A stretch of DNA of 64,000 nucleotides from Colius striatus. Its lineage: Eukaryota > Chordata > Aves > Coliiformes > Coliidae. A program made the translations under genes and the position numbers. This document shows positions 52,001 to 63,140 of the stretch, one piece after another. Each line of letters opens with the position of its first letter. Position 1 is the first letter of the stretch. Under the pieces are notes generated by a model that had not been told where the DNA came from, did no database searches, and worked only from the letters and a program-made list of their open reading frames with translations. Location: positions 5,958,001-6,022,000 of the forward strand of contig NC_084790.1 in assembly GCF_028858725.1 (NCBI RefSeq). Direction: 5' to 3'.

Positions 52001-55000
52001 CCTCTGCATGGTGTCCTGGGGGACGAATGACAGCGAAGCCGTTCTGCAGGGACAGAGAGGGATACGTGTAGCACATGTGCCCGAGGGCACCAGCACACAT
52101 CCAAGTGAGGGCCCAGGGGAGCAGCACACACACAAGCCTGCATAAAGGCTGCCATGCACACCTAGGCCAGTGTGCACTAGTGCAGTACACACATGCAAGA
52201 AAGCACATGTGTCATCATGCAGGCATGAGGATGGGGCACATGCAAGCATGCATGAAGGCTGTCATGCACACCAAGGCAAGAATACACACACAAGTTAGCT
52301 TGAGGACCATCACATATGCACAGGTAAGGGTGCCCAAAAGCGGTGCACATGTGTGCAAGTCTGCACAGAGGCCATCATCCTCCCAAGTAAGTGTGCATGA
52401 GGGCACTGCACATGTGCAAGCGTGCTTGAGGACCCTTATTCCCCCAGGTAAGCGTGCATGAGGGCACTGCACATGTGCAAGTGTGCTTGAGGACCCTTAT
52501 TCCCCCAGGTAAGCGTGCATGAGGGCACTGCACATGTGCAAGTGTGCTTGAGGACCCTTATTCCCCCAGGTAAGCGTGCATGAGGGCAGTGCATATGTGC
52601 AAGCATGCTTGAGGACTCTCCCACATAAGCGTGTATAAGAGCAATGCAGATGCATGGAAACTTGCACAAGGGCCATCACGCACACGGGCAAGCACGTACA
52701 AGCACAGAGCACACACATGCAAGCCGTGCATGTGGGTCGGCACACCCTGAGGTCAGACAAGTGTGCAAAAAAAGCAGCACACCCTGTACCCCAGTCCCCT
52801 ACTCACCTTGATCTCCCCAGCAGCCACCTTGAAGGCGAGCTCCAGCAGGCAGCCCACCGCCATGCGCACGGCACTGGATGAGTGCATCTCATTCCACACT
52901 GTGTCACTGTCCACCTGCAGTGAGGGAGACACATCAGCAGGGCCAGGCCAGGCCAGCCAGGACCTCGCACCTTCCGCCCCGAACACCACGTCCTCACCCC
53001 GATGCCCCCACAAGGCAGCACCGCGTACATCTTCTGGCTGATGGGACCTGGTGGAGCAGAGCATGCTGTGACTGGGTGCAGGGGGGAAAGTTGGCAGGGA
53101 CAGTGTGTGTGTCCCAGCCCAAATCCAAAAGGGGACTCGGGTATCTGGGCACTCCCCTACCCCCCAGCCAGCACCGACCCAGGAGCTTCTTGCTGTCGAG
53201 CTTCTGCCGGTTTAGGGGGCTGGTGCCATAGAGCAGCGTGTGATGCTCTGAGTGCACTGTCTGGATCTCCTCCAGCGTCGCCTTCCTGCCCCGGATGCGC
53301 TGGGGAGGGGGACACGGGGTGAGCTACCCGCTGAAAACAAGCAGGGGACCCCCAGGACGCAGGGTGCCTCACCTCGCACTTGCTGAGGAGGCCGGTCTCC
53401 TGCAGGCGGGACCAGATGCTCTGGATGCGCCCAGCGTGCTCGGGGTGGATGTTGGTGTTGCCGCAGGTGCACTGGTGCTTCAGCATGAAGGTGTCATACA
53501 CCACGCCTGCGCCAGGCAGCCACAGTGCGCACCTGGGACCGGCGCCGGGACCCCAGCCCCCCGCGGCCCCAGCTCCAGGGAAACACGCGGGACACCATGG
53601 GCAACCCACGCACCCCAAGGGATGGCAATCCCCGCGGGAGGGGGATCTGTGGGACACGGGCACTCCGAGAGATGTGGCACCTCTGGGGTCTGCCAAGGGA
53701 CACGTCACCCCACGGGACGAGAGCCCCCTATCCTGGGAACACCCGCTGTGTCATCCTCCACAGCCACATACCTGTGGTGAAGAGGTGCTTGGGGGGCCCG
53801 TTGGGCACGGGTGGTTTGATGCCAGCGCTGGCAGGGGACGACTGCGCGCGGGTGAGAGCCGTGTGGGGCAGCGCCAGGATGCCCAGGGCAGGCCCGGGAT
53901 ACAGCTGCAGCGACGCCTCAGGGAACACCTGCGGGGCCCAGATTCCCCCGGTGAGCACGAGGCACAGCCATGTCCCCGTGTCCCGGTGCCGGCTGGGGAG
54001 GTGGGGGGATGAGTCAGGGCTGGGGGCCGCGGCGTGGGGGCGGCAGAGCCGGGAGGCCGGAGGGAGCAAGGGATGAGTCACCGGCCCCTCCGAGTCATCG
54101 CTGCGGCAGCGAGCTGGGGGAGGAGGGGCCGGGCCCCTGGCACAGCTGGCCAGAGAGCAGGGGATGCTTGTGCAAGAGATGAGTGTGAAAGGGTGCTTGT
54201 GCAAAGGGGATGAGTATGCAAGAGGCTACAGGGGGGACGTTTAGAAAGACAGTGATATTTGAGGCCCCCTCTCACACTGACTCGTTGGAACCCCCAAGGC
54301 CTCACCTGCTTGTACGTGACTCCCAGCTCGGTGACGTCAGGGGCCCCGGGGAGCTCGGCCTCGTCCCCGCTGTCAGTTGCCTCTTCACAGGGCACCCCGC
54401 AGCCCTCGGGGTCCTGCAGCTGCTCCGAGGGGTCCCCAGCGTCTGGGGAGATGAGGGCAAGGGGGGGGCCGAGGGAGACCCCATCTCCCGGTGGGGGTGA
54501 CTGCTGCTCTGTCAGCTCTTCCTCGGTCTCCTCGGGGTGAGTGGGGGGCTGCCGTGCCAGCTCCCCTGGCTTGGGGAGCAGCTGGGGGAGTGGGCGGTGG
54601 GTGGGGGGGACAAACTGACTCCCCCTCCATGGCCAGCCCCATCATGGCTGCCCTATGTCAACCCGTGCCCCGTGCCCCCCTTCCCGCCCTACAGACACTT
54701 CATAGCCACCCTACACTCACTTTTTGCTCCATGTCCACCCCACGCTCATCTCATACCTCGCAGTCACCCCATACCCATCCCACACCCGTCCCATGTCATT
54801 TCCAACCCACACCAGCCTCTGTCCACCCCGTGACACTCCCCACAGCCATCCCACACCTCGCAGTCACCCCATACCTATCCCACACCCGTCCCATGTCATT
54901 TCCAACCCACACCAGCCCCTGTCCACCCCGTGACACTCCCCACAGCCATCCCACACCTTCCACCCCTCCTCCTCCTTCCCCCAGCTCCACCGCAGCCCCT

Positions 55001-58000
55001 GCCCCACCTTTCCCAGTTGGACCTGCTGTTTGTCAAGGAAGTGGTGCTGGAGGGCTCCGTGGGGCAGGGCTCCGTGGGGCAGGGCCTGAGGGCTCTGGGG
55101 CAGCGGTGATGACTGCGTGCGGCTCAGGGGCCGGTGCCGCGGCAGTTTGCTCCCCGTCCGCACGCTTCCCATGCGCTCCCCCGTCACCAGCGGCGACTGC
55201 CCGTGCAGCGGCACTGCAGGGGGTGGCTGCCATCAGCAGGGTGCCCACACAGACCCCCCCCACACCTCCAAATCCAGCGAGGGGGGCTGCAAGCAAGGAA
55301 GACTGAGGCAGGGCGGGGACTGACCGGCGATGAGGGTGTTCTGCTGCCGCGCTTGCTCCAGCAGCAAGACGTGCTGCAGCAGGGATGCGGGGCCGGAGGG
55401 GGGGTCTCCGTCCAGGGCCACCCCCAGCAGGCAGCCCGGGATGGACGAGGTGCTCAGGAACTTGCCGGTGAGGGCAGCTGCAGGGTGCAGGGTGGCCACT
55501 GCCGGGCGCTCAGCCTCTGCCTGTGGTGACAGCTTGGGGGACGCCTGCAGGGGTGGAGGACGGATCATGGCCCCCTTACCCCCAGCAGCCATGGTGGGGG
55601 CAGTGGGATGCCCCTCAGCCCCCATGCTCAGCCCTCATAGTGCTGGATGACACCCCCACTCTGACCCTGCACACTCCAGCCTGGGAGACAATCCAGCAAC
55701 GCTGGGGTGCTGCCACTCCTCCCTGACGTGCCTCAGCTTCTCTCACATGTGGAGACTGAGGCACAATCCCGGCCCTGGGGGGAGTAGCGAGCTCGGATGG
55801 CCCTAATTTCAACTTGGTTTCCCCCTTCTGCCCATCAGCAACTCCAAATGCACAGGGTTCCCATGCCAAGCCTGCCAAGTGCAAGGCTGCCAAGCCACCC
55901 CCAGGGACATCAGGTCCTTGGGCCATTGCCAGTGGAGTCCCAGCTCCTCAGATCACCCCAGGGGACATAGGGTCATACCAAGCCCCCTCAGCAGCCCCAC
56001 TCACGTTGAGGTGGGAGTTGGTGACAGTGACGGTAGCCTGCAACCCCAGGGAGATGTTGGGCAGGGACGGGGATGTGTAGAGGCTGAGCTGGCTGGTGCC
56101 ATCCAGGGCAAGGGCTCGGTGCTGGGGCAGGAGCTGCTGTGGGAATAAGAGTCATGGCAACAACATGCCATAAGCACACACACACACATGTGCCAAGACA
56201 TGCCAGAGATGTGCCTGTGCTTGGATGCACATACTATCTGTGTGCACCTGAGTACGTGTGTGCACCCAGAACATGCATATGCTGGCTGTATACACTCAAG
56301 CACACACGCAGCCACACACATTGGCTGCACACATGTGCAGGCTGTGTACATACCCTGGCTGCACTGATCACATGTGTACCCTGAGCAAACTCACAGCACA
56401 CACCTGCAGCACACATGTCCACCCTGAGCACACTCTCAGGATACACCCTGCACATGCTCATGCACCCCTGAGTGCACATGTATGCCCCAAGCACACCAAT
56501 AGCATGTACCTAAATATATGCACACACACTGAGTACCCCGGCTGCACACGCATGTGCACATCAGGCATTCACAGCACACACCTACATGTGTGTGTATGTC
56601 AGGCATTCAGAGCACACATCCACACATGCATGTGTGCACGCCAGGCATTTACAGCACACATCTGCACATGCATCTCTGCATGCTGTGTATTTGCAGCACA
56701 CATCTGCACATGCATGTGCACACCAGCCCTTCACAGCACACATCTGCACATGCATGTGCACACCAGGCATTCACAGCACACCCATGTCCCTCTTGTGCAA
56801 GCTCCCAGCACAGCCACGTCCCTCCCATGCAAGCTCCCAGCACAGCCACATCCCTGCCGTGCAAGCTCCCAGCACAGCCATGTCCCTGCCGTGCAAGCCC
56901 TCAGCACAGCCATGTCCCTCTTGTGCAAGCTCCCAGCACAGCCACATCCCTGCCGTGCAAGCTCCCAGCACAGCCATGTCCCTGCCGTGCAAGCCCTCAG
57001 CACAGCCATGTCCCTCTTGTGCAAGCTCCCAGCACAGTCATGTCCCTCTTGTGCAAGCTCCCAGTACAGCCACGTCCCTGCCATGCAAGCTCCCAGCACA
57101 GCCATGTCCCTGCCGTGCAAGCTCCCAGCACAGCCATGTCCCTCTTGTGCAAGCCCCCAGCACAGCCATGTCCCTGCCGTGCAGGCTCCCAGCACAGCCA
57201 TGTCCCTGCCGTGCAAGCTCCCAGCACAGCCATGTCCCTGCCGTGCAAGCTCCCAGCACAGCCATGTCCCTCTTGTGCAAGCTCCCAGCACAGCCATGTC
57301 CCTGCCATGCAAGCTCCCAGTACAGCCATGTCCCTGCCGTGCAAGCTCCCAGCACAGCCATGTCCCTGCCATGCAAGCCCCCAGCACAGCCATGTCCCTC
57401 TTGTGCAAGCTCCCAGCACAGCCATGTCCCTGCCGTGCAAGCTCCCAGTACAGCCATGTCCCTGCCATGCAAGCCCCCAGCACAGCCATGTCCCTCTTGT
57501 GCAAGCTCCCAGCACAGCCATGTCCCTGCCGTGCAAGCTCCCGGCACAGTCATGTCCCTCTTGTGCAAGCTCCCAGCACAGCCATGTCCCTCTTGTGCAA
57601 GCTCCCAGCACAGCCATGTCCCTCTTGTGCAAGCCCCCAGCACAGCCACGTCCCTGCCGTGCAAGCTCCCAGCACAGCCACGTCCCTGCCGTGCAAGCTC
57701 CCAGCACAGCCATGTCCCTCTTGTGCAAACCCCCAGTACAGCCATGTCCCTGCCGTGCAAGCTCCCAGCACAGCCACGTCCCTCTTGTGCAAGCCCCCAG
57801 TACACCCACGTGCCTCCCATGTAAGATCTCAGCACAGTCATGTCCCTCCTGTGCAAGCTCCCAGCACACCCATATCTCTCATGCAAGCTCCCAGTACACC
57901 CATGTGCCTCCCATGCCAGCTCCCGGCACGCTCCTCACACGCATGGGGCACCTACCTCGGTGTGGATGTTGGGGACGGAGCCGGTGAAGCCGTTCTCGGC

Positions 58001-61000
58001 AATGGCACAGTGAGAGCTGTTGGGGGAGCTGGGCCCAGAGCCTGGGGCGCTGCTGCACACTGAGGACACTGCGGGGCCGGTGGGCGTCACGAGGAGGCCA
58101 CCGCTGTCCCCAGAGCTGCCCAGGCTTGGCGGCACGTGCGAGCGCAGAGGTGTGAGAGCACATACACGCCAACACGCAGCTGCACGAGGGCGTGCGTGCC
58201 CTGGGAGGCAGGGAGGGGACGCAGGGTCCTGGCTGGAGGCCCCCAGCACCGCACGGGAAATGCCCCGTGATGTGGGCACAGCGAGGCCCTCAGCCCGCGC
58301 CCCCGGCTCACCCGTGATCTCGATGGCGCGCTTCTTGAAGGTGCTGATGACGGTGCCGTCCTTCCTCCGCAGCAGGGGGCTGCTCCTCCTCTCTGCCACC
58401 TTCTGTTTTAACCGCGAGCGCACTTTCAGGTTGGGTTCGGAGGCTGCGGGGGGTGGGGGTAAGCCGGGAAGCGGTGTTAGCCCTGGCACGGCTCCCGGCA
58501 TACCCCCCCGCCCCGGGAGCCGCCCGCCAGCGCTCCGGCACCCACCGGTTTTGCGGAGCGGGAAATCATCCCGACCGTCGTAGGTGCCGAGGAGGGGGAG
58601 TTTGTAGGATGGGGGTGTCCCCGGGCTGCCGGTCTGGGGGGGGGAACTCTGGTCCAACGAAGTGTGGTGAGCCCTGGGGAGGGGGTTGGGGGGGAGGGGG
58701 CGAAGGCGGCAGAGACCCCGCTAGGACGCCTGGGTCCCCCCCGCCCCAGTTTGGGGGGGTTTGTCTGGGATCTGGAGTGACCTACCAACATTTGGGGTGC
58801 TGGGGGAGGGAATGGTTGGGGGGGGCCGGTTCCCGGCTCCTTCGTCTTGCTGAGCAGGAACTCCTGCAGCTTCAGCTTCACCTCCGTGCTGGCGATGGCG
58901 CCTGCGGGGCACGGGCCTGAGATGGGGGGCACGGTACACACCCCCCAGCCCCTGGGAGCCCCCCTATGTCCCCCCACCCCCCCGGCCCCACCGCCCCCAG
59001 CCCTACTCACTCTCACGGCTCTTGTCCTTGGTGCGCAGGGCCTGGAGCTGCTCCAGGCGCTGCTGCTGCTCCAGGGCCTCCTGTCGCTCCCGCTGCTGTT
59101 GCTGCTCCAGCTCCTGCTGCCGGCGGGCGGCCAGGGCTTCCTGCTGCTGCTGCGGGGCACGGGGGCTCGGCACCCACACCTCCCTTCCTGCCCTGTTCCC
59201 CTTTCCCCTGACACGGCTCCATTGCCCCAGGTTATGACACCCCACACTCCAGCACCCCATGCAACACGATGTCCCATAGCTCCACCACCCCCGGTCCCTC
59301 CCCAGCAGCAGCATCGCTGTGGGAAGGTGATGCCCAATGGCTCCACCAACCCAGTCTGTTCCCAGTGGCCCCATCACCCCAGACAGTGACACCCCTCCAA
59401 CAGCTTCATCACCCCAGACAGTGATACTCCTTCTCATTCCATCACTTACAGTATGTCCCCAAAAACTCCATTAACCCATCCACTACCCCAAACTGCTGGT
59501 GCCCCATGCTCCATCACCCCTTATCCTTCCCCATAGCTCCGACACCCCCAACAGGCCATGCCCCTTGCTCCATCACCATAAACCCCTCCCCGCAGCTCCA
59601 CTACCCCAGGCACGTGATACTCCACACCTCCATCACCCCAAAGAGGCGATGCCCCCCAGCTCTGTTGCCCTCAGCCCACCTTGAGGTGCTTCTGGAGCTG
59701 GACCTCATGCTGGCGGGTGAGGTGCTCATGCTGCTTCTGGAACTCGGCGAAGAGCAGCTGCTTCTGGAGTTGCTGCTGCTGTTTGAGGGCCAGCAGCTCC
59801 CGCTGCAGCTGCCGCTCCCGCGCCGCCGCGTCCAGCCCCAGCCCCCGGCGCTCCCCGCACGCCTCGGCCGCCCCGCGTGCCTCCGCCAGCCCCTCCGCCC
59901 CTGCGGGCACCGGGTGGGCTCAGGGGCTGGGCTGGGGGCTGCCAGGGACTAGGGGGCAGGGCTGGGAGCGTTTTGTGGAGGGGAGTTCCAGAGATGGGGG
60001 ACAGCTAAGGCACACACACTCAGGGGGCAGGCTGGGCAGTCCCAGGGACAGAGGGAAGTTTGGGGGCTGCAGGGACAGGGGGGGACAGGGAGATCAGCCC
60101 CTCCTGTCGAGACCTTGGTGGTCTCCTCCCAACTCCAAATGCCCTGGCTCAGCCCTGAGACTCAGTTTCTCTCCCCCTACACTCATACACCACGGGGGAC
60201 ACCCCAAGCTGAGCCATCACATCTGCAATATGCAGCAACTCTCCCAGAGGACAGCCAGAGGGGAGCAAGACCAAGTCCCTCCCCTCCTCAACGCGATCCC
60301 CTAAACAGCCCATCTCAGGGATGGGCATAAACCCACCAGTGACCACGGCGCTCCCGAGGACGACGGGCAGGGGGAGGCAGCGCCGCAGCTCCCACAGCCC
60401 CCTCCCCCACCAGCAGAGGACACGGAGCGGGAGCCCACGTGCCCGAGCCGCCGCCCGCCCCGCACGGAGGGGCTGGCGCGGGGTTTTGGGTGGGGGGGGC
60501 AGCTCTCCCCACGCAAACAGGAAGGCGGGGGCGGGGGGCACGCGCTGCATGCTAATGCGCCCCCTGGCCGCCCCCCCGCGCCTGCACGTCGGGCACTGAC
60601 GTGTGCCCGGGACGGACCCGCGCGTCACCCAGACGCGGAGCCCGGGCACCGACACCCCCCCGCAGCGCCTCTGCCACCTCCACCGGGGACACACAGTCCT
60701 CCTGGCCCCCGAAACCTGCCGCCCCCCACCCCCCGCCTTCCCGGGACCACGCTGCGCTCCCCAGCACCCACCAGTTCCCCCTGTGCCAGACTCCCCCCGT
60801 ATGAACCAGCCTCCCTCCTCAAGTTGCCCCCCCGCAAGCTAACCAGCCCCTGCCCCCCAGTATGTCCAAGTGCCCTCTGTGCCAAGCAGCCCCCCAGCCA
60901 ATGCTGGGCCCCCCTCGACACCCAAGAGGAGCCCTGGGAACCTACAGCCCCCCCTCACCATCCCTATTCATCCATGCAGGGAGGGGTGTTTGGTTCTCCT

Positions 61001-62135
61001 GCAGAAGGGAGGGTTTGGGGTGAAGGCACATTGGGGTGTCCCTGCAGCTCCGTCGTTGGGGGCGTGTGGGGGGGGGAAGAGTGTCAAAAGGACCCTGGTG
61101 GGTGTTGGGGTATGATGGGGTTGGCAGCACCCGGGGGGGGTGGGGGGGCACCTAAAAATAGCCCCGGGAGGGACAGGGGCCGGCCCAGCCTCAGCCAAAC
61201 CGGCACTTAGGGGCTCAGAAGTGGCTTCGGTCTGGCAAGGGGCTGAGGCCACCACCCCACCCTGCGGGGCCACCACCCTGTGCCCCCCCAGCCCCTTTCC
61301 CAGGAGCTGCTTAACCCTTTGGTGCACAAAGGCCTCCCAAAACCGAAGAGCCCCCAGGCCAGTGCAGTGGGGCCCTCCTCGAGGGCTGGCACTGTCCCCA
61401 TGGGGGTGCAAAGCGGGTGAGTCCTGCAGGTAATGGGGACATGTGGCAGGGCCTGGAACTCTCCCAGTGACCCGATCTATTGCCACCATCACCCAGATCT
61501 CCTGCCCCTCACACCCCCGTCACGCATGGAGAGCAGCTCTGCTCCTCACACACACAGGTGAGGGCACAGACACCCCCATGCCATGCCATGCTTCACCCCC
61601 TCACGTCAGCCCACAGCTGCCCATGTCCCCAGGGGCCACCACAGCAGCCCCAGGGCCAGCAGGGAGCTGCCAGGGAGCCCCTGTCCCGGCAGGGAGACAC
61701 CATGACCCTCCTGCCACAGCCAGGAGCAAAAAATCCCCTGCAGGTGCCCACAGGCACAACAGCAGCCGCCATGGGGCTGGGGACTAGGGTATCTTCCCCT
61801 GGCACAAGGACAGCCAGGCTGCTATGCTGGCGATGAGACAACCCAAAGGTTATCGGGGTGAGGAAGGCTCTCGGGGCAGGATCTGGTCTGGGGACAATGC
61901 TGGGGGACACCTCCTGGGTGCATCCCACTCCCTCGCCTGCCCCAGCCCTTCAGCAAGGGAGAGCCCCTGGTGTGGACACACGGCTGGCACGTCCCAGCCC
62001 CTGGGGACAGGATCAGGTCTGGGAGGGGGCGGAGGTGCTGGGTCCCCCCCCAGCACTCACCTGAGGCAGGGAGGTTGGTGTGGAGCTGGACACGGGACAG
62101 AAGCTCCAGCGAGGGCTCACGGCCAGACCCCCCCT
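49057..62135 (-). CDS. HDAC5: Histone deacetylase 5 (class IIa), 5' end outside window
   Basis: Twenty-five coding exons, listed 5' to 3': 62135-62061, 59900-59680, 59149-59011, 58901-58786, 58673-58546, 58443-58312, 58068-57956, 56136-56005, 55544-55325, 55213-55008, 54581-54306, 53928-53772, 53506-53373, 53299-53179, 53047-52998, 52914-52807, 52043-51988, 51879-51792, 51697-51578, 51489-51392, 51282-51164, 51084-50951, 50757-50673, 50322-50166 and 49096-49057. About 1,075 codons are present (human 1,122 residues); the initiator exon lies to the right of the window. The N-terminal Gln-rich helix ([20 protein letters not shown]) and MEF2-binding region precede the 14-3-3 sites RKTASEPNL and [10 protein letters not shown]. 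The deacetylase domain shows [44 protein letters not shown] and LALEGGHDL, with the class IIa His in place of the catalytic Tyr. The C-terminus is [10 protein letters not shown]. Phosphorylation drives nuclear export and frees MEF2. One exon (58786-58901) has a length out of phase by one base; see findings. Confidence 0.96.
49270..50145. repeat. About 45-55 bp minisatellite, last HDAC5 intron
   Basis: Degenerate tandem units around ccccagggacacaaatacc and ccaggacacgtgtggctgc fill the intron before the terminal HDAC5 exon. Confidence 0.9.
52060..52380. repeat. Degenerate repeats, HDAC5 intron
   Basis: Loosely repeated gcacacatgcaagaaagcac-type sequence, an ancestral or decayed part of the array that follows. 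Confidence 0.6.
52380..52625. repeat. 61-bp minisatellite, HDAC5 intron
   Basis: Four copies at a 61-base period, each with gtgcatgagggcactgcaca and cttattcccccaggtaagc. The last two full copies are nearly identical. The repeat lies in the intron between the exons ending AAGEIK and beginning NGFAVIRPP. Confidence 0.95.
54745..54960. repeat. 100-bp tandem duplication, HDAC5 intron
   Basis: Two nearly identical 100-base copies, offset exactly 100 bases (cctcgcagtcaccccatacc at 54,756 and 54,856). The few differences imply a recent event. Confidence 0.95.
56160..56780. repeat. CA-rich repeats, HDAC5 intron
   Basis: Irregular units of cacacatctgcacatgcatg and gcattcacagcacacatc precede the 32-bp array in the same intron. 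Confidence 0.85.
56781..57930. repeat. 32-bp minisatellite, about 36 copies, HDAC5 intron
   Basis: A regular 32-base unit built from gtgcaagctcccagcacagc followed by catgtccctgcc, with two main variants (ctgccgt and ctcttgt) interspersed. Because 32 is not a multiple of three, each strand's three frames carry the same 32-residue peptide out of step, and none meets a stop for about 1 kb. The 400-600 codon frames here are artefacts of this. Confidence 0.97.
59230..59660. repeat. Degenerate minisatellite, HDAC5 intron
   Basis: Units around ctccatcaccccagacagtg repeat with spacing near 40-45 bases between the two Gln-rich exons. Confidence 0.8.
60330..60720. promoter_or_regulatory. HDAC5: CpG-rich segment in HDAC5 5' intron
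   Basis: A local CpG cluster (around gccgcccgccccgcacgg and tgtgcccgggacggacccgc) within the intron downstream of the exon at 62061-62135. It could mark an internal promoter for a shorter HDAC5 transcript. No first exon can be defined. Confidence 0.35.
61152..61161 (+). promoter_or_regulatory. MEF2 consensus site
   Basis: CTAAAAATAG fits YTA(A/T)4TAR exactly. It stands in G/C-rich surroundings in the HDAC5 5' intron. Confidence 0.5.
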
Positions 62136-62449
62136 CTGCAGAGAAACAGGCAGGCCACCCATCAACGGGCATCATGGCGGGGGGGCATCTTGGGCATCCC
62201 CCCCATCCCAGCCTCAGCTCCCCAGTCCCAACCTCTCCCTTGCCTCCTTGGCATGGGGGGACAGAGGAGTCCCCAGACAGAGGCCATGGAGCATCCGCTG
62301 AGTTAGGGGCAAGGGGAGCAGACCTGGGCCCCCATGTGGGGTGGGGAGGGACAGGGCTGGGTGTCCCCCACACCCAGCCACCCCACGTTCCCCCCTGGCA
62401 GGGCGCTTCTCCCTGGCGCCTGGAAATAACTGGTGCACGGGAGCAGCAG

Positions 62450-62459
62450 CTATAAATAG
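62450..62459 (+). promoter_or_regulatory. MEF2 consensus site (also TATA-like)
   Basis: CTATAAATAG fits YTA(A/T)4TAR exactly and on the plus strand also reads as a TATA box. An E-box CACGTG lies about 75 bases to the right. Confidence 0.5.
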
Positions 62460-62989
62460 CGCAGCGTGCCGGGGGGAGCCACGACGGCTCCTGTGGGATG
62501 GGGCGGCCGTTTCCAACACAGCTCCTGCTGTGGACACGTGGGGGGCACCCCCTGAACTGCCCCAAGCGCTGGGACAGAGGAGCTGCCCCTGCATGGGGTC
62601 TCTAGCATCGCAGGGCACCCGGAGGTCTGTCTCCCTCCCGCTGCTAATTGCCAGGGACGTTAATCCGCATCAGTGCTGCTGGGAATAAAATCTTGGCTAC
62701 ACAGAGGGGGATCAGCCCCCATGCCAGGAAAGAAAAGGGGAGCAGCCCCTCACCCCACCCAGGGTATCCCAACCCCTCCCAGAAGCCTCCCAGGGGGATG
62801 GGGGGTCCCTGGGGCAGCGCAGGGCTGCAGACACAGATGGAGAGACATTTTCTGCCAGATCAGCGGCCCAAAGTGGTTCAGTAGAGCCAGGGGTGATGAT
62901 GGGGACACACTCTCCCACCCCAGGAATGGAGATGCCCTCCCATCCCACTGCCACTCCCCTGGCCATGTGTAACCACCCCCCACCACGAG

Positions 62990-63140
62990 CAGCAGCCACG
63001 TTTATTTACCAGTGCATTAATCCCAAGCTGAAACTTTTAATAGCTGGGATATTTATGGGCCATTGCCCCCCGCCCCCACGGCTGCCCCCCCGGGGTGCTT
63101 TGGGGCTTGACGTCAGCCCAGCTATTTCTGGTGCTGCCGG
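62990..63140. promoter_or_regulatory. A/T-rich island with CRE, probable enhancer of HDAC5 region
   Basis: An unusually A/T-rich 60 bases (tttatttaccagtgcattaa, then cttttaatagctgggatatt) is followed at 63108-63115 by the palindromic cAMP response element TGACGTCA. Such unique islands in a GC-rich intron often mark conserved enhancers. Conservation cannot be tested here. Confidence 0.45.

Noticed and set aside
56781-57930. CRISPR-like regular repeats
   Set aside because: Units are contiguous tandem copies without unique spacers, and the setting is a bird gene intron.
56258-58063. 600-codon plus-strand open frame and overlapping 280-480 codon frames on both strands
   Set aside because: They consist of a 32-bp tandem repeat inside an HDAC5 intron; the same peptide repeats in all frames and there is no codon or domain signal.
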